A stretch of 12,596 nt of DNA from CAZLGC01 sp964559275. Its GTDB lineage: Bacteria > Patescibacteriota > CALEFQ01. The notes beneath the pieces were generated by a model, which was not told the origin of the DNA, ran no database searches, and saw only the letters and a program-made list of their open reading frames with translations. Location of the stretch: positions 1-12,596 of the forward strand of contig CAZLGC010000034.1 in NCBI GenBank assembly GCA_964559275.1, given 5' to 3'. Of this stretch, positions 1 through 7,477 are shown in pieces (the first letter of the stretch is position 1; each line of letters opens with the position of its first letter). The position numbers and the translations under genes were made by a program.

Positions 1-1
1 C

Positions 2-454
2 TTTGAGGCCGAGCATAAAACTAGGAAAGATGTAGTTCAGGAAAATATCAGCCCATTTGTAGCGGCGCGGCGCACTAAGAAGTTTAAGCCGCAGCCGGTC
101 AAGGTCTGGATGGATACTGATTATCGCATAAGCTCTAATCTTTTTAATCTCTCCATCATAAACATTGCCGAAGATTCTCGCATGGCCGAGATATTAACCG
201 GAGCCGGGCGCCGCTTTGCCATTTGTATGGTTCCGTATTCTGAAGAGCTGATGAACAAATCTCGCCTGATTGCTCAGCGGAAATACGATAAATTGCCCAA
301 TGCCAGTGTATTCCACGCCAGCCATGTCCGGGTGGAAGGACCGCGGACGGTAAAAGTCGCGACAGACGGCGTTTTGTACGATCATCTGCCAGTTGACATG
401 CAGGTAATTCCGGAGACTTTGCGGGTTATTGTAGGGAAGCGAGCCAAGACTTAG
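2..454 (+). CDS. YegS/diacylglycerol-kinase-like lipid kinase, C-terminal part (5' truncated)
   Basis: The reading frame is open from base 2 to the TAG at 452-454 (150 codons), so the gene begins before the window; the ATG at 110 is internal. What remains is the C-terminal beta-sandwich half of the DAGK-catalytic/YegS/sphingosine-kinase-like superfamily. The diagnostic end is a basic VKVATDG stretch followed by LPVDMQVIPETLRVIVG, matching the family pattern of a conserved 'DG' and 'P-V-x-hydrophobic-V-x-P-x-x-L-R-V'. Known members phosphorylate diacylglycerol or related lipids with ATP at the membrane. The nucleotide-binding N-terminal domain lies outside the window, so substrate and activity cannot be judged. 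It is followed by a convergent gene. Family assignment is fairly secure; the specific substrate is unknown. Confidence 0.7.
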   Translation, partial: FEAEHKTRKDVVQENISPFVAARRTKKFKPQPVKVWMDTDYRISSNLFNLSIINIAEDSRMAEILTGAGRRFAICMVPYSEELMNKSRLIAQRKYDKLPNASVFHASHVRVEGPRTVKVATDGVLYDHLPVDMQVIPETLRVIVGKRAKT

Positions 455-512
455 ACAAATTTATTGAGCCAAAAGAAGGGAGTTTTTTGTTTGCAAAAAT
501 CACTCAATTTTA

Positions 513-544
513 AGAGGGAGTTGCATTGTGTGGCAACTCCCTCT
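513..544. terminator. Perfect 12-bp hairpin between convergent genes
   Basis: AGAGGGAGTTGC (513-524) and its exact complement (533-544) flank an 8-base loop. The hairpin lies between the convergent lipid-kinase and orphan-gene stops. Read on the minus strand, the stem is followed by TTAAAATTG and then a T run about 11 nt further on. On the plus strand no T run follows. It is probably a (weak-tailed) terminator of the minus-strand gene, and possibly a 3'-end stabilising stem for both. Upstream, TTTTTG/CAAAAA (484-499) could form a second small hairpin. Confidence 0.55.
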
Positions 545-591
545 AGATGTCTGCTGGCTAGCCAAGTTTCCTCAGCCTTCCAGACTACGCC

Positions 592-1158
592 TTACTCGCG
601 TTCCCAGAGGACGATCCGGATGCGTGCGAAGAGACCACCGTCCTCTTTGAGGAATCGGTCCACCGGCAGGAATGCCTGAACGGCGGCTCTGGCCCAGGAT
701 CCGTATGTGGACCGAGCGCGGATTCGCAACAGGCGTGCCTTGGTTCCCTCTGGCTCCCACTTGGTCCCGTCTGGAATCCAGGTGTGGATTTTCACCAGCG
801 CATCTGCGAGGCGCTCGGTGGTTACGGTCAGAGGTATGTCGGTGGGGACCGGGTTGATGCCGATGCTGGGGTGATCCTCGTCGAACCGCGGCGTGAGCGG
901 CTCGGGTGAGGAGTTCAGGAGGAACTCCTTGAACGGATTCAGCTCTGGAGAGAGATCTGCCTCGGGGAGCTGCGCTACGGCGACCGCTTCCCAGTAGTCG
1001 TCATCTACTTTCGTTACCTTGATGGGTTCGAAGTAGCGCTTGCTCTCCGGCTCTCGCCCCTCGAGCATGTTCACGCAGCCTCGTACTCGCTGCGCGGCCT
1101 CGACCAACGATATGTGGCCGACGCTGTACATTACGCGGCTCATCAGCACGCTCTCCAT
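592..1158 (-). CDS. Orphan GC-rich protein of unknown function (188 aa)
   Basis: No family is recognised. The frame extends further upstream, but the start at 1158 is preferred: a near-perfect SD (AAGGAGGTG, complement of 1166-1174) sits 7 nt upstream, and a consensus promoter lies at 1221-1249. The product begins MESVLMSRVMYSVGH, has no signal peptide or membrane segment, and is mixed acidic and basic. A proline-rich central stretch (about residues 70-110) precedes an Arg/Trp-rich C-terminus ending VLWERE. It looks like a soluble cytoplasmic protein. Three 60-base stretches counted by hand average about 60% G+C, against about 52% in infB. Together with the strong SD, unlike the core genes, this suggests separate ancestry or a special expression class. 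It is transcribed alone, with a hairpin after its stop. Coding is supported by SD, promoter and a long open frame; the function is unknown. Confidence 0.72.
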   Translation of the reverse strand: MESVLMSRVMYSVGHISLVEAAQRVRGCVNMLEGREPESKRYFEPIKVTKVDDDYWEAVAVAQLPEADLSPELNPFKEFLLNSSPEPLTPRFDEDHPSIGINPVPTDIPLTVTTERLADALVKIHTWIPDGTKWEPEGTKARLLRIRARSTYGSWARAAVQAFLPVDRFLKEDGGLFARIRIVLWERE

Positions 1159-1163
1159 AACTA

Positions 1164-1179
1164 GACACCTCCTTGTGTC
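1164..1179 (-). promoter_or_regulatory. SD displayed in a small hairpin loop
   Basis: On the minus strand GACAC and GTGTC (complements of 1175-1179 and 1164-1168) flank the six bases AAGGAG, so the Shine-Dalgarno core would sit in the loop of a 5-bp stem. The site decides the start at 1158. The stem is short and may be chance; if formed it would present rather than hide the SD. Confidence 0.5.
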
Positions 1180-1220
1180 AATAGGCAAAAGATGCAAACG
1201 TGCAGATAGTGTAACCTGAA

Positions 1221-1249
1221 ATATTATCACAAAACATAAAATTTGTCAA
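1221..1249 (-). promoter_or_regulatory. Sigma70-type promoter of the 592-1158 gene
   Basis: On the minus strand TTGACA (complement of 1244-1249) and TAATAT (1221-1226) are separated by exactly 17 nt. The predicted start near 1214 gives a leader of about 56 nt containing the SD. This is one of the best promoters in the window. Confidence 0.75.
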
Positions 1250-1384
1250 GGTAGGGGGAGGTAGAAAAAGCCTTGTTTTAGCAATATGTAAGTAAAAGAG
1301 CCATTTCTTCACAAAAATTGACGAATTTAGAGTGATTATGGAAGTTACTAGTATACTCAGGGCTTTTTATTTGTCCAAAAACGC

Positions 1385-1414
1385 TTTTTGTTGTAAAATA
1401 AGCTTGATTATAAC
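1385..1414 (+). promoter_or_regulatory. Possible promoter of the infB-clpP operon
   Basis: TATAAC (1409-1414) has a T-rich candidate -35 (TTTTTG, 1385-1390) 18 nt upstream. Transcription from about 1421 would give a leader of about 28 nt ahead of the start at 1449. The rest of 1250-1448 shows no gene, only AT-rich sequence with an AAAAAGCC/GGCTTTTT inverted pair about 90 nt apart. Weak evidence: this is the best candidate in the gap, not a confident call. Confidence 0.3.
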
Positions 1415-1448
1415 TAATTTTTGTGCCAAGATAGCTAGTTACAAAACA

Positions 1449-1697
1449 ATGGCTGACGGATCTAAAAAACTGTTAACTGGAATCGGACAATGGCTGGGGG
1501 CATTCTTTGATAGTGATGTTGTTCCGGCCTGGTTGCGCTGGTCCATCTTTATCGGCATCGGCGTTCTAATTTTCTGGCAAAGCGGCTGGGATTGGTGGTT
1601 TTTGCTCAAAGTAATCGCCGGGATACTGTGGGTGCTGCTAGCATTGGTAATCTTTTTCATATTTTTACGCCGCCATCTCGATAGCCGGGAAGAATAA
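1449..1697 (+). CDS. Small two-helix membrane protein (possibly PspC-like)
   Basis: An 82-residue protein from ATG 1449 (MADGSKKLLTGIG...). The frame also has an ATG at 1332, but the extra 39 residues look like translated intergenic DNA. There is no SD. Two hydrophobic segments (about residues 27-44 and 49-71) are followed by a basic stop (RRHLDSREE). The pattern GIGQWLGAFFDSDVVPAWLRW faintly recalls the amphipathic start of PspC-domain proteins (G-x-x-G-L-A-x-x-F-x-x-x-x-x-x-x-R), but the match is weak. It ends 3 nt before infB and is the first gene of the block, so it is probably co-transcribed with it. Being a membrane protein is well supported; the PspC relation is a guess. Confidence 0.6.
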   Translation: MADGSKKLLTGIGQWLGAFFDSDVVPAWLRWSIFIGIGVLIFWQSGWDWWFLLKVIAGILWVLLALVIFFIFLRRHLDSREE

Positions 1698-1700
1698 TTT

Positions 1701-3527
1701 ATGAGTGCAGAAGAAACTGAAGAAAAAAAGCAGGTGGCTCTGAAAGAAGCTATGACCGTGAAGGATTTCGCGGCTGCTTTAAAATTGCCGGTGACTGAAG
1801 TGGTGCGGGTACTGATGGAGAATGGCATCATGGCGACTATTAACGAAGAGATTGATCTGGAAACGGCCACCATTATCGCTGAGGACATGGGCTTTGAGGT
1901 CGTTGACGAGGGTGGTGAGGAGACCAAGACTTTGACGGAAGAAGAAGAAAAGAAACTTCGCTTGAGTAAACTTTTGGAAGAACATGACAAAGCTTCCTTG
2001 AAGCCACGAGCGCCAATTGTTACCGTCATGGGTCACGTTGACCACGGCAAGACGAAACTGCTGGACGCAATTCGGGAAACCAATGTTGTCGCGGGCGAGG
2101 CTGGTGGCATTACGCAGCATATTGGTGCTTACCAGGTGGAGAAGAAAGGACAGCCGATAACATTTTTGGATACACCCGGGCACGCTGCCTTTACAGCCAT
2201 GCGGGCGCGCGGTGCCAACGTAACGGATATTGCGGTGCTAGTTGTGGCCGCAGACGACGGTGTAAAGCCACAGACGGTGGAAGCAATTGACCACGCCAAA
2301 GCCGCCGGGGTGCCGATTGTAGTGGCTGTCAATAAAATCGACAAACCGGAGGCAGATCCTGGCCGAGTGAAGAAAGAGCTCTCCGAGCATGATGTCCTGA
2401 CGGAAGAATGGGGCGGGCAGACAGTGTGTGTGGAGGTATCCGCTAAAAAGAAAACTAATATTGACGATCTTTTGGATATGATCCTGCTGACGGCCGAAAT
2501 GCAGGAGCTTAAGGGAAACCCTCGTCGCGATGCTGTCGGCACTGTTATTGAAGCTGACAAAACTGAAAAGGGCGGGGCGATGGCTACCATTTTGATCCAG
2601 ACAGGTATGCTTCATGTCGGCGATGATTTTTCAATCGGCACTACCTATGGCAAGGTCAGGGCGATGCGTGATTACAAGGGTACCAATATTGCCGAAGCCG
2701 GCCCGTCGACCCCGGTCAGGTTAATCGGTCTCAAGGATGTTCCCCGCACGGGCGATATTCTGGAAATCCATGACTCTCCCAAGGAAGCGCGTCTACAAGC
2801 TGAGCGTCGTCTGAGCCTGGAAAAACTACGCAGCCAACGGGGGCTGGGCCGATTCGGCCTGGTGGAAATGGCGGATGCGATTGCCAAGGGTAAGCTGAAG
2901 AAGCTGGGAGTAATAATCAAGGCCGATGTCGGCGGGACCCTAGAGGCGATTGCTTCTTCTTTGGATAAGCTAAGATCAAAAGAGGTTTCGGTTGATATTT
3001 TGCATAAGGGGGTAGGCGACATTTCCGAATCTGATGTTACCATGGCCAAGGCTTCGCAGGGGTTAGTGGTCGGTTTCAATGTCAAAGTTGAACCCGGTGC
3101 CGCGGAAACAGCCAAGAACGAAGGGGTGCAGGTACAAATTTACAATGTTATCTACGAACTCATTGATGATATCAAGGGAGCCTTGGAGGGATTGATTGAG
3201 CCCGAAAAGGTTGAGAATAAAATTGCTACCGTTAAGGTTCTGGCTGTCTTCAAGCACGGCAAGAAGGAAATGATATTCGGTGGTAAGGTTATTTACGGCA
3301 AAGTTGAAAAAGACGGTGATGTGTTCGTGCGGCTGATGCGTGATGGTAAAGAAATTTCCCGCGGCAAGCTGCGCGAGCTCCAGTGTGAAAAGAAAAATGT
3401 CGACTCGGTGGCCAAAGGCAAAGAAGCCGGCCTCCGAGTGAATGATATTCAGGAAGTTGAAGAAGGCGACTCGGTTGAAATCATCAGGGTGGAAACTGTG
3501 AAGAGAAAAATTGAGCAAACAGAGTGA
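1701..3527 (+). CDS. infB: Translation initiation factor IF-2
   Basis: 608 residues, short for IF-2: it lacks the long variable N-terminal extension of larger homologues. An IF2_N-type helical domain (about residues 15-65) and a charged linker precede the GTPase domain: G1 GHVDHGKT (111-118), G2 region GGITQHIGAY (135-144), G3 DTPGH (157-161), G4 NKID (211-214), G5 SAK (247-249). Domains II, III and the initiator-tRNA-binding domain IV (ending around KRKIEQTE) follow. IF-2 places fMet-tRNA in the 30S P site and promotes 50S joining with GTP hydrolysis. Only a weak purine stretch (GGGAAGAA) precedes ATG 1701. Its TGA overlaps the rbfA start, which implies translational coupling. nusA, a frequent upstream partner, is absent here. 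Confidence 0.98.
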   Translation: MSAEETEEKKQVALKEAMTVKDFAAALKLPVTEVVRVLMENGIMATINEEIDLETATIIAEDMGFEVVDEGGEETKTLTEEEEKKLRLSKLLEEHDKASLKPRAPIVTVMGHVDHGKTKLLDAIRETNVVAGEAGGITQHIGAYQVEKKGQPITFLDTPGHAAFTAMRARGANVTDIAVLVVAADDGVKPQTVEAIDHAKAAGVPIVVAVNKIDKPEADPGRVKKELSEHDVLTEEWGGQTVCVEVSAKKKTNIDDLLDMILLTAEMQELKGNPRRDAVGTVIEADKTEKGGAMATILIQTGMLHVGDDFSIGTTYGKVRAMRDYKGTNIAEAGPSTPVRLIGLKDVPRTGDILEIHDSPKEARLQAERRLSLEKLRSQRGLGRFGLVEMADAIAKGKLKKLGVIIKADVGGTLEAIASSLDKLRSKEVSVDILHKGVGDISESDVTMAKASQGLVVGFNVKVEPGAAETAKNEGVQVQIYNVIYELIDDIKGALEGLIEPEKVENKIATVKVLAVFKHGKKEMIFGGKVIYGKVEKDGDVFVRLMRDGKEISRGKLRELQCEKKNVDSVAKGKEAGLRVNDIQEVEEGDSVEIIRVETVKRKIEQTE

Positions 3528-3883
3528 GCCGGCGAATCAAACAAGTTGAAGATGTGGTTATCCGGGAGCTGAGCCCGGTTCTTATGCGGGAAGTGGAGTT
3601 TCCGCCGGGATCTTTTCCCAACATTCTCAGGGTAAAAGTATCACCTGATCTCAAAAACGCGACGGTCTGGCTGGGGGTAGTTCCGCCAGAAAAAAGGGAA
3701 GAAGTTCTCGAAGCAATAAATAACAATATCAAAGAGGTGCAAAGAGCTCTTAACAAGCGCCTGACGATGAAATTTGTACCTCGTCTCCTTTTCAAAATAG
3801 ATACAACCAGCGATAATGTTGCCCGGGTACAGGAGCTGGTCTCAAAGATAAATTCTGAGGATGCGAAAGACAGCCAAAGTTGA
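3524..3883 (+). CDS. rbfA: Ribosome-binding factor A
   Basis: 119 residues, the usual RbfA length, with a KH-like fold. It shows the family pattern: an N-terminal helix with RRIKQVEDVVIRELSPVL, a central LRVKVSPDLKNATVWLGV strand-turn-strand, and LRFVP-like KFVPRLLFKID near the end. RbfA assists late 30S maturation at the 5' end region of 16S rRNA. It starts with GTG at 3524, sharing GTGA with the infB stop (4-base overlap); no ATG fits better. It overlaps the next gene by 23 bases. infB-rbfA-DHH phosphoesterase is a widely conserved order, which supports the call. Confidence 0.95.
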   Translation: MSRRIKQVEDVVIRELSPVLMREVEFPPGSFPNILRVKVSPDLKNATVWLGVVPPEKREEVLEAINNNIKEVQRALNKRLTMKFVPRLLFKIDTTSDNVARVQELVSKINSEDAKDSQS

Positions 3884-4829
3884 ACTGGCAGAATTGGCGG
3901 GAGTTCTGCAACAGTACAACCGTCCGGTTTTGCTTACGCACGTTGATCCCGATGTCGACGGCCTGGGCTCACTGCTTTCTCTAGCCCGAGTACTAGAAGC
4001 CGGCGGTAAAGAGGTTCTCCGGTTTGCACCAGAGGCAGTTCCGGCGGAGCTTCCTTTTTTAAAAGATACCGATCTAATCAATCAAAAAGTAAACTGGCAG
4101 GAAGCTGATGTTTTTGTAGCTTTGGATTGCGGTGAGATTAAGCGGACCGGCGTTGAGAATGAGATTGCCAAAGCTACCGGTGACATTATCAATATCGATC
4201 ACCATCCCCAGCCAAAACCCTTCGGTGATATTAATCATGTTGATCCCCAGCGGTCATCGACAGCAGAAATTGTTTATGAACTTCTGCAAACGATGAAAGC
4301 TAAAATTGATAAACCAATCGCGGACATGTTGCTAGCGGGGATTGTCTGCGACACTCAAAGTTTTCAAGTCGCCGCCACTTCGGCCAAGGTTCTAGAAATA
4401 TCTTCCGAGCTAATGCGGCGGGGTGCACGTATGCCTCTTATCGCTAAAGATCTCTTCCGGGTGAAACCAATTACGGCACTCAAACTTTGGGGGCGAGTGC
4501 TGGACCGAATGCAGGTAGACAAAGATACGCACATGGCCTATTCGATTGTGCATCAGGCTGATTTCGCTGAACTTGGCGGCACGCCCCGAGACTTGGAAGG
4601 AGTTGTGGACCTTATTAATAGTGTCTCCGGGTCTCGCTTTTCACTGCTACTCTCCGAGGACGGCGATAATGTCGTCAAAGGTTCGCTGCGCTCCGAGGAA
4701 TTCAAAGCAGTTGATGTTTCCAAAATCGCCGAACTTTTCGGCGGCGGCGGGCATAAATTAGCATCCGGCTTCCGTCTCAAGGGCAAGCTGCAGGAGAAAG
4801 ACGGGCGGTGGATTATTACTAGAAAATAG
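3861..4829 (+). CDS. nrnA: DHH/DHHA1 phosphoesterase, NrnA-like (nanoRNase / pAp or pApA phosphatase)
   Basis: 322 residues, typical for stand-alone NrnA. Motifs: HVDPDVDGLGS (27-37, motif I), DC (89-90), DHH (113-115), CDTQSF (163-168), then a DHHA1 domain with the substrate-binding GGGGH (294-298). The metal-ligand Asp/His set appears complete. NrnA enzymes degrade 2-5 nt RNAs and dephosphorylate pAp; DHH/DHHA1 relatives also cleave pApA or c-di-AMP. Here the gene lies directly before cdaA, so a role in c-di-AMP turnover is an attractive inference, but infB-rbfA-nrnA adjacency is common in bacteria without that meaning. No SD is visible; translation probably couples to rbfA through the 23-base overlap. 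Confidence 0.9.
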   Translation: MRKTAKVELAELAGVLQQYNRPVLLTHVDPDVDGLGSLLSLARVLEAGGKEVLRFAPEAVPAELPFLKDTDLINQKVNWQEADVFVALDCGEIKRTGVENEIAKATGDIINIDHHPQPKPFGDINHVDPQRSSTAEIVYELLQTMKAKIDKPIADMLLAGIVCDTQSFQVAATSAKVLEISSELMRRGARMPLIAKDLFRVKPITALKLWGRVLDRMQVDKDTHMAYSIVHQADFAELGGTPRDLEGVVDLINSVSGSRFSLLLSEDGDNVVKGSLRSEEFKAVDVSKIAELFGGGGHKLASGFRLKGKLQEKDGRWIITRK

Positions 4830-4889
4830 AAGATAGAAAGTGGAAAATTTTCCCATCTTCTGTCTTCCATTTTCCATCTTTAATTTTCT
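4821..4889 (+). repeat. AT-rich quasi-palindrome between nrnA and cdaA with alternative hairpins
   Basis: The only sizeable gap inside the operon (60 nt). AGAAAATAGAAGAT (4821-4834) pairs 12 of 14 with 4876-4889, and GGAAAAT (4842-4848) with 4869-4875. Alternatively AGAAGAT (4828-4834) pairs perfectly with 4855-4861 around the 12-bp palindrome GGAAAATTTTCC (4842-4853). The right half is also an imperfect direct repeat (TTTTCC-ATCTT at 4848 and 4870). It could be an mRNA processing or attenuation site, or a dispersed intergenic repeat; the sequence alone does not decide. Confidence 0.6.
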
Positions 4890-5672
4890 ATGTTCTGGGA
4901 AACAATTGGAACATACTTCACAGTCTTTGATCCGCGGCAGTATCCGTTGGCGATTTTGGATGTTCTGATTGTAGCGCTGCTTTTTTACGGTATCTATCGC
5001 CTGATTCGCGACACCAAGGCAATCCGGATTGCTATCGGCATTGTCTTAGTCAGCGCGATTTTTATAATCGGACGTCTGCTCAATTTGATTGCCTTGACCT
5101 GGCTACTGAAATACTTTGTCACATTCATTGTTGTCGCCATCCCGGTTGTCTTCCAGCCAGAACTGCGCCGGGCCCTGGAGCGTCTGGGCCGGCCGCGCAC
5201 CCGCCGGCGCATCAAAAAAATGACCCGGCGTGAGGTAACCAGGGTCATAAATATCGTTGTCGATTCAATTGAGGTTCTGGTCAAGAACAAGATCGGATGC
5301 CTGATAGTTGTACGCCGGACCACCGGCTTGGCGGATCACATTGAAAAGGGCACGGTTCTGAATGCCGAGCTCAGCAAACCCCTTCTCTTGAATCTCCTTT
5401 TTCCGCGCTCTCCATTGCACGATGGGGCGGTGGTTATAACTGGCAACCAAGTAGCGGCGGCTGGGGTAGTACTACCTCTAACGGAAAAGGAAACAGCTTT
5501 TCAGCTGGGAACCAGGCATAAGGCTGCCTTAGGCATTACCGAAGAAACTGATGCCGTCGCAATCATTGTTTCGGAAGAGAGAGGCGAGGTTTCCATCGCA
5601 GTCGGCGGTAAACTATATAAACAAAAAGATCCGGAAAAACTCCAGGAAAGCTTAACGAAATTACTTTCTTAA
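4890..5672 (+). CDS. cdaA: Diadenylate cyclase CdaA (c-di-AMP synthase, membrane-bound)
   Basis: 260 residues, the usual CdaA size. Three membrane segments (about 20-39, 45-61, 66-86) are followed by the FQPELRRALERLGR linker (88-101) and the DAC (DisA_N) domain. Active-site motifs: LHDGAVVI with DGA (178-180) and GTRHKAALG (207-215), then SEERGEVS (228-235). It condenses two ATP to c-di-AMP, a second messenger that controls potassium/osmolyte transport and wall homeostasis. The usual RHR motif reads RHK (209-211), a conservative change. No SD precedes ATG 4890, which falls right at the end of the hairpin region. One nucleotide separates its stop from cdaR, the standard cdaA-cdaR pair. Confidence 0.95.
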   Translation: MFWETIGTYFTVFDPRQYPLAILDVLIVALLFYGIYRLIRDTKAIRIAIGIVLVSAIFIIGRLLNLIALTWLLKYFVTFIVVAIPVVFQPELRRALERLGRPRTRRRIKKMTRREVTRVINIVVDSIEVLVKNKIGCLIVVRRTTGLADHIEKGTVLNAELSKPLLLNLLFPRSPLHDGAVVITGNQVAAAGVVLPLTEKETAFQLGTRHKAALGITEETDAVAIIVSEERGEVSIAVGGKLYKQKDPEKLQESLTKLLS

Positions 5673-5673
5673 T

Positions 5674-6879
5674 ATGAACTGGAAAGGCCTAATCTTTAAT
5701 AACTGGCAGGCAAAACTGATTTGCCTTCTCTTGGCATTCGGACTTTGGATTTACGTTGCTAATGAAGGTTTTCAGATCAAAGAAATCGATGACTCTGTTC
5801 CCCTGAACACTATCAATTTAGAGGAAGATCTGGCGGTGGTTGAAGATCTTGACCACGTTAAAATTAGCATTCGTCCTTCAGTTAGCCTCCAGCAAAATAT
5901 CAGCGCCGAAATGTTTGATGCCTATGTTGACCTCGAGGGTTTGGGCAAGGGAACTTATGAGCTGCCGGTCAAAATTGTGGCCAGTGATCCTTCGGTGCAA
6001 GTGCTCAAGGTGGATCCGACTACCGTTCGTTTAACTCTCGATGACCGGGCGGAGGAATCCTTTTCTGTGGTTCCCAAAATTGTCGGTGAGCCGGGAGCCG
6101 GTTACAGTATCGGTGACCCGGAGCTTAGCATTGACTCTGTGTTGGTCGGCGGCGCGGAGAGTTTAGTTGGTTCTATTCGCAGCGTTATCGCCGAGGTTGA
6201 TGTCAGCGGCGAGCAATCAGAGGTCAAGCGTTCGGTTGAACTACGGGCGGTGAATGACAGCGGTGACATAATCCGTAATATATATATAGAGCCGAAGACA
6301 GTCGAGATTATGGTGCCGATTTCCCAGGAGTCTGATTTGAAGACGGTCGGCGTCAAAGTGCAGACAACCGGCCAGCCGCAGGCAGGTTACTTTGTCTCCA
6401 ATCTGACATCCGATCCTAGTACAGTAGTTTTGCGCGGATCACGTGATAAACTGGCGGAAATTGATTACATTGAGACTGAATCTGTTTCCCTGGAAGGCCT
6501 CTCGGATTCAACTGAGCGTGCAACGACATTGATTATTCCCGAGGAAGTGGAAATAGACGGATCAGACAGCGTGTCAGTACAGATAGAGTTGGGTGGAAAT
6601 GAGGTTAGCAAGCAGGTTAAAGGGCTCTTTGAATTTCGCAATTTGGGTGACGGGCTACAGCTCGGCAACTTCTCGCCCGGCAATGCTTCGGTCACAGTTT
6701 CCGGTGGCGCCGACAAAGTTTCCTCATTGACCGAGAACGATGTGCGTGTTATTGTTGACCTAGCTGGTAAAGGCAAAGGCTCTTATGACATCGGTCTTCT
6801 GGCTGGCAACGTTAGTGTTCCAGAGGGGGTTACAGTCGTCAGCCTTGATACCAATAAAATAGAAATAGAAATAAATTAA
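5674..6879 (+). CDS. cdaR: YbbR-domain regulator of diadenylate cyclase (CdaR)
   Basis: 401 residues. It opens with the characteristic YbbR start: a short cytoplasmic segment containing NNWQAK, then one membrane helix (about 14-29, LICLLLAFGLWIYV). The remainder is extracytoplasmic beta-rich sequence that divides into about four YbbR repeats (roughly 40-122, 128-214, 222-305, 312-400), each ending in a V-x-P/S-x-x-V-x-hydrophobic strand. CdaR binds CdaA in the membrane and modulates c-di-AMP synthesis; the outer repeats may sense envelope state. No SD is seen, so start selection probably depends on coupling to cdaA one nucleotide upstream. Its TAA overlaps the clpP ATG (TAATG). Confidence 0.92.
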   Translation: MNWKGLIFNNWQAKLICLLLAFGLWIYVANEGFQIKEIDDSVPLNTINLEEDLAVVEDLDHVKISIRPSVSLQQNISAEMFDAYVDLEGLGKGTYELPVKIVASDPSVQVLKVDPTTVRLTLDDRAEESFSVVPKIVGEPGAGYSIGDPELSIDSVLVGGAESLVGSIRSVIAEVDVSGEQSEVKRSVELRAVNDSGDIIRNIYIEPKTVEIMVPISQESDLKTVGVKVQTTGQPQAGYFVSNLTSDPSTVVLRGSRDKLAEIDYIETESVSLEGLSDSTERATTLIIPEEVEIDGSDSVSVQIELGGNEVSKQVKGLFEFRNLGDGLQLGNFSPGNASVTVSGGADKVSSLTENDVRVIVDLAGKGKGSYDIGLLAGNVSVPEGVTVVSLDTNKIEIEIN

Positions 6880-7469
6880 TGACAAAGAAAAATATGAATC
6901 TCATCCCAACCGTTATCGAAAAATCCACTCACGGGGAAAGAGCTTATGACATCTATTCGCGTCTTCTGAAAGATCGGATAATCTTTTTGGGCGGTCCGAT
7001 TGACGACCAGGTGGCCAATATCATTATCGCTCAGATGCTCTTTTTGGAAAGCGAGGATAAGACTAAGGATATTCATTTCTACATCAACAGCCCGGGCGGG
7101 GTGGTGACTGCTGGCCTGGCTGTCTACGATACGATGCAGCACATCAAGCCGGATATCTCTACGATTTGTGTGGGGTTGGCAGCAAGTATGGGATCATTCT
7201 TGCTGGCAGCTGGTTCTAAAGGCAAGCGGTTTGCTCTGCCTAATTCCGAAATCATGATCCACCAGGTGATGGGCGGTGCCGAAGGACAGGCGATTGACGT
7301 GGAAATCCGGGCCAAGCACATGATCAAAATCAAGCAGCGCTTGGAAAAGTTGCTAGCTAAGCATACCGGCAAACCGCTCAAGACAATTGCTGAGGATACA
7401 GACCGCGACTACCATATGGATGCGGAGGAAGCAAGAAAGTACGGGATTGTTGATAAGGTTTTCAAGTAA
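6879..7469 (+). CDS. clpP: ATP-dependent Clp protease proteolytic subunit
   Basis: 196 residues, full length. The catalytic triad by alignment with E. coli ClpP is Ser103 (AASMGS), His128 (MIHQ) and Asp177 (DTDRDY). The INSPGG oxyanion-hole region (70-74) and the C-terminal AEEARKYGIVDKV are intact. ClpP forms the tetradecameric barrel that degrades proteins delivered by ClpX/ClpA-type unfoldases; no such ATPase is in the window. The start overlaps the cdaR stop by one base and has no SD. Two odd points: bases 7369-7469 are repeated at 8209-8309, and bases 7225-7253 reappear inverted at the duplication junction. This copy itself is complete and should be functional. Confidence 0.98.
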   Translation: MTKKNMNLIPTVIEKSTHGERAYDIYSRLLKDRIIFLGGPIDDQVANIIIAQMLFLESEDKTKDIHFYINSPGGVVTAGLAVYDTMQHIKPDISTICVGLAASMGSFLLAAGSKGKRFALPNSEIMIHQVMGGAEGQAIDVEIRAKHMIKIKQRLEKLLAKHTGKPLKTIAEDTDRDYHMDAEEARKYGIVDKVFK

Positions 7470-7477
7470 TATATATC

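Noticed and set aside
464..679. 71-codon plus-strand frame
   Set aside because: It crosses the hairpin at 513-544 and then runs antisense to the orphan gene; no supporting start signal.
1332..1448. N-terminal extension of the two-helix protein from ATG 1332
   Set aside because: The extra 39 residues are Cys/Ile/Phe-rich translation of AT-rich intergenic DNA and would span the candidate promoter.
3525..3527. UGA read as an amino acid, as in some candidate phyla
   Set aside because: UGA ends infB, rbfA and ymdB exactly at family-typical lengths, and no conserved gene in the window has an internal UGA.
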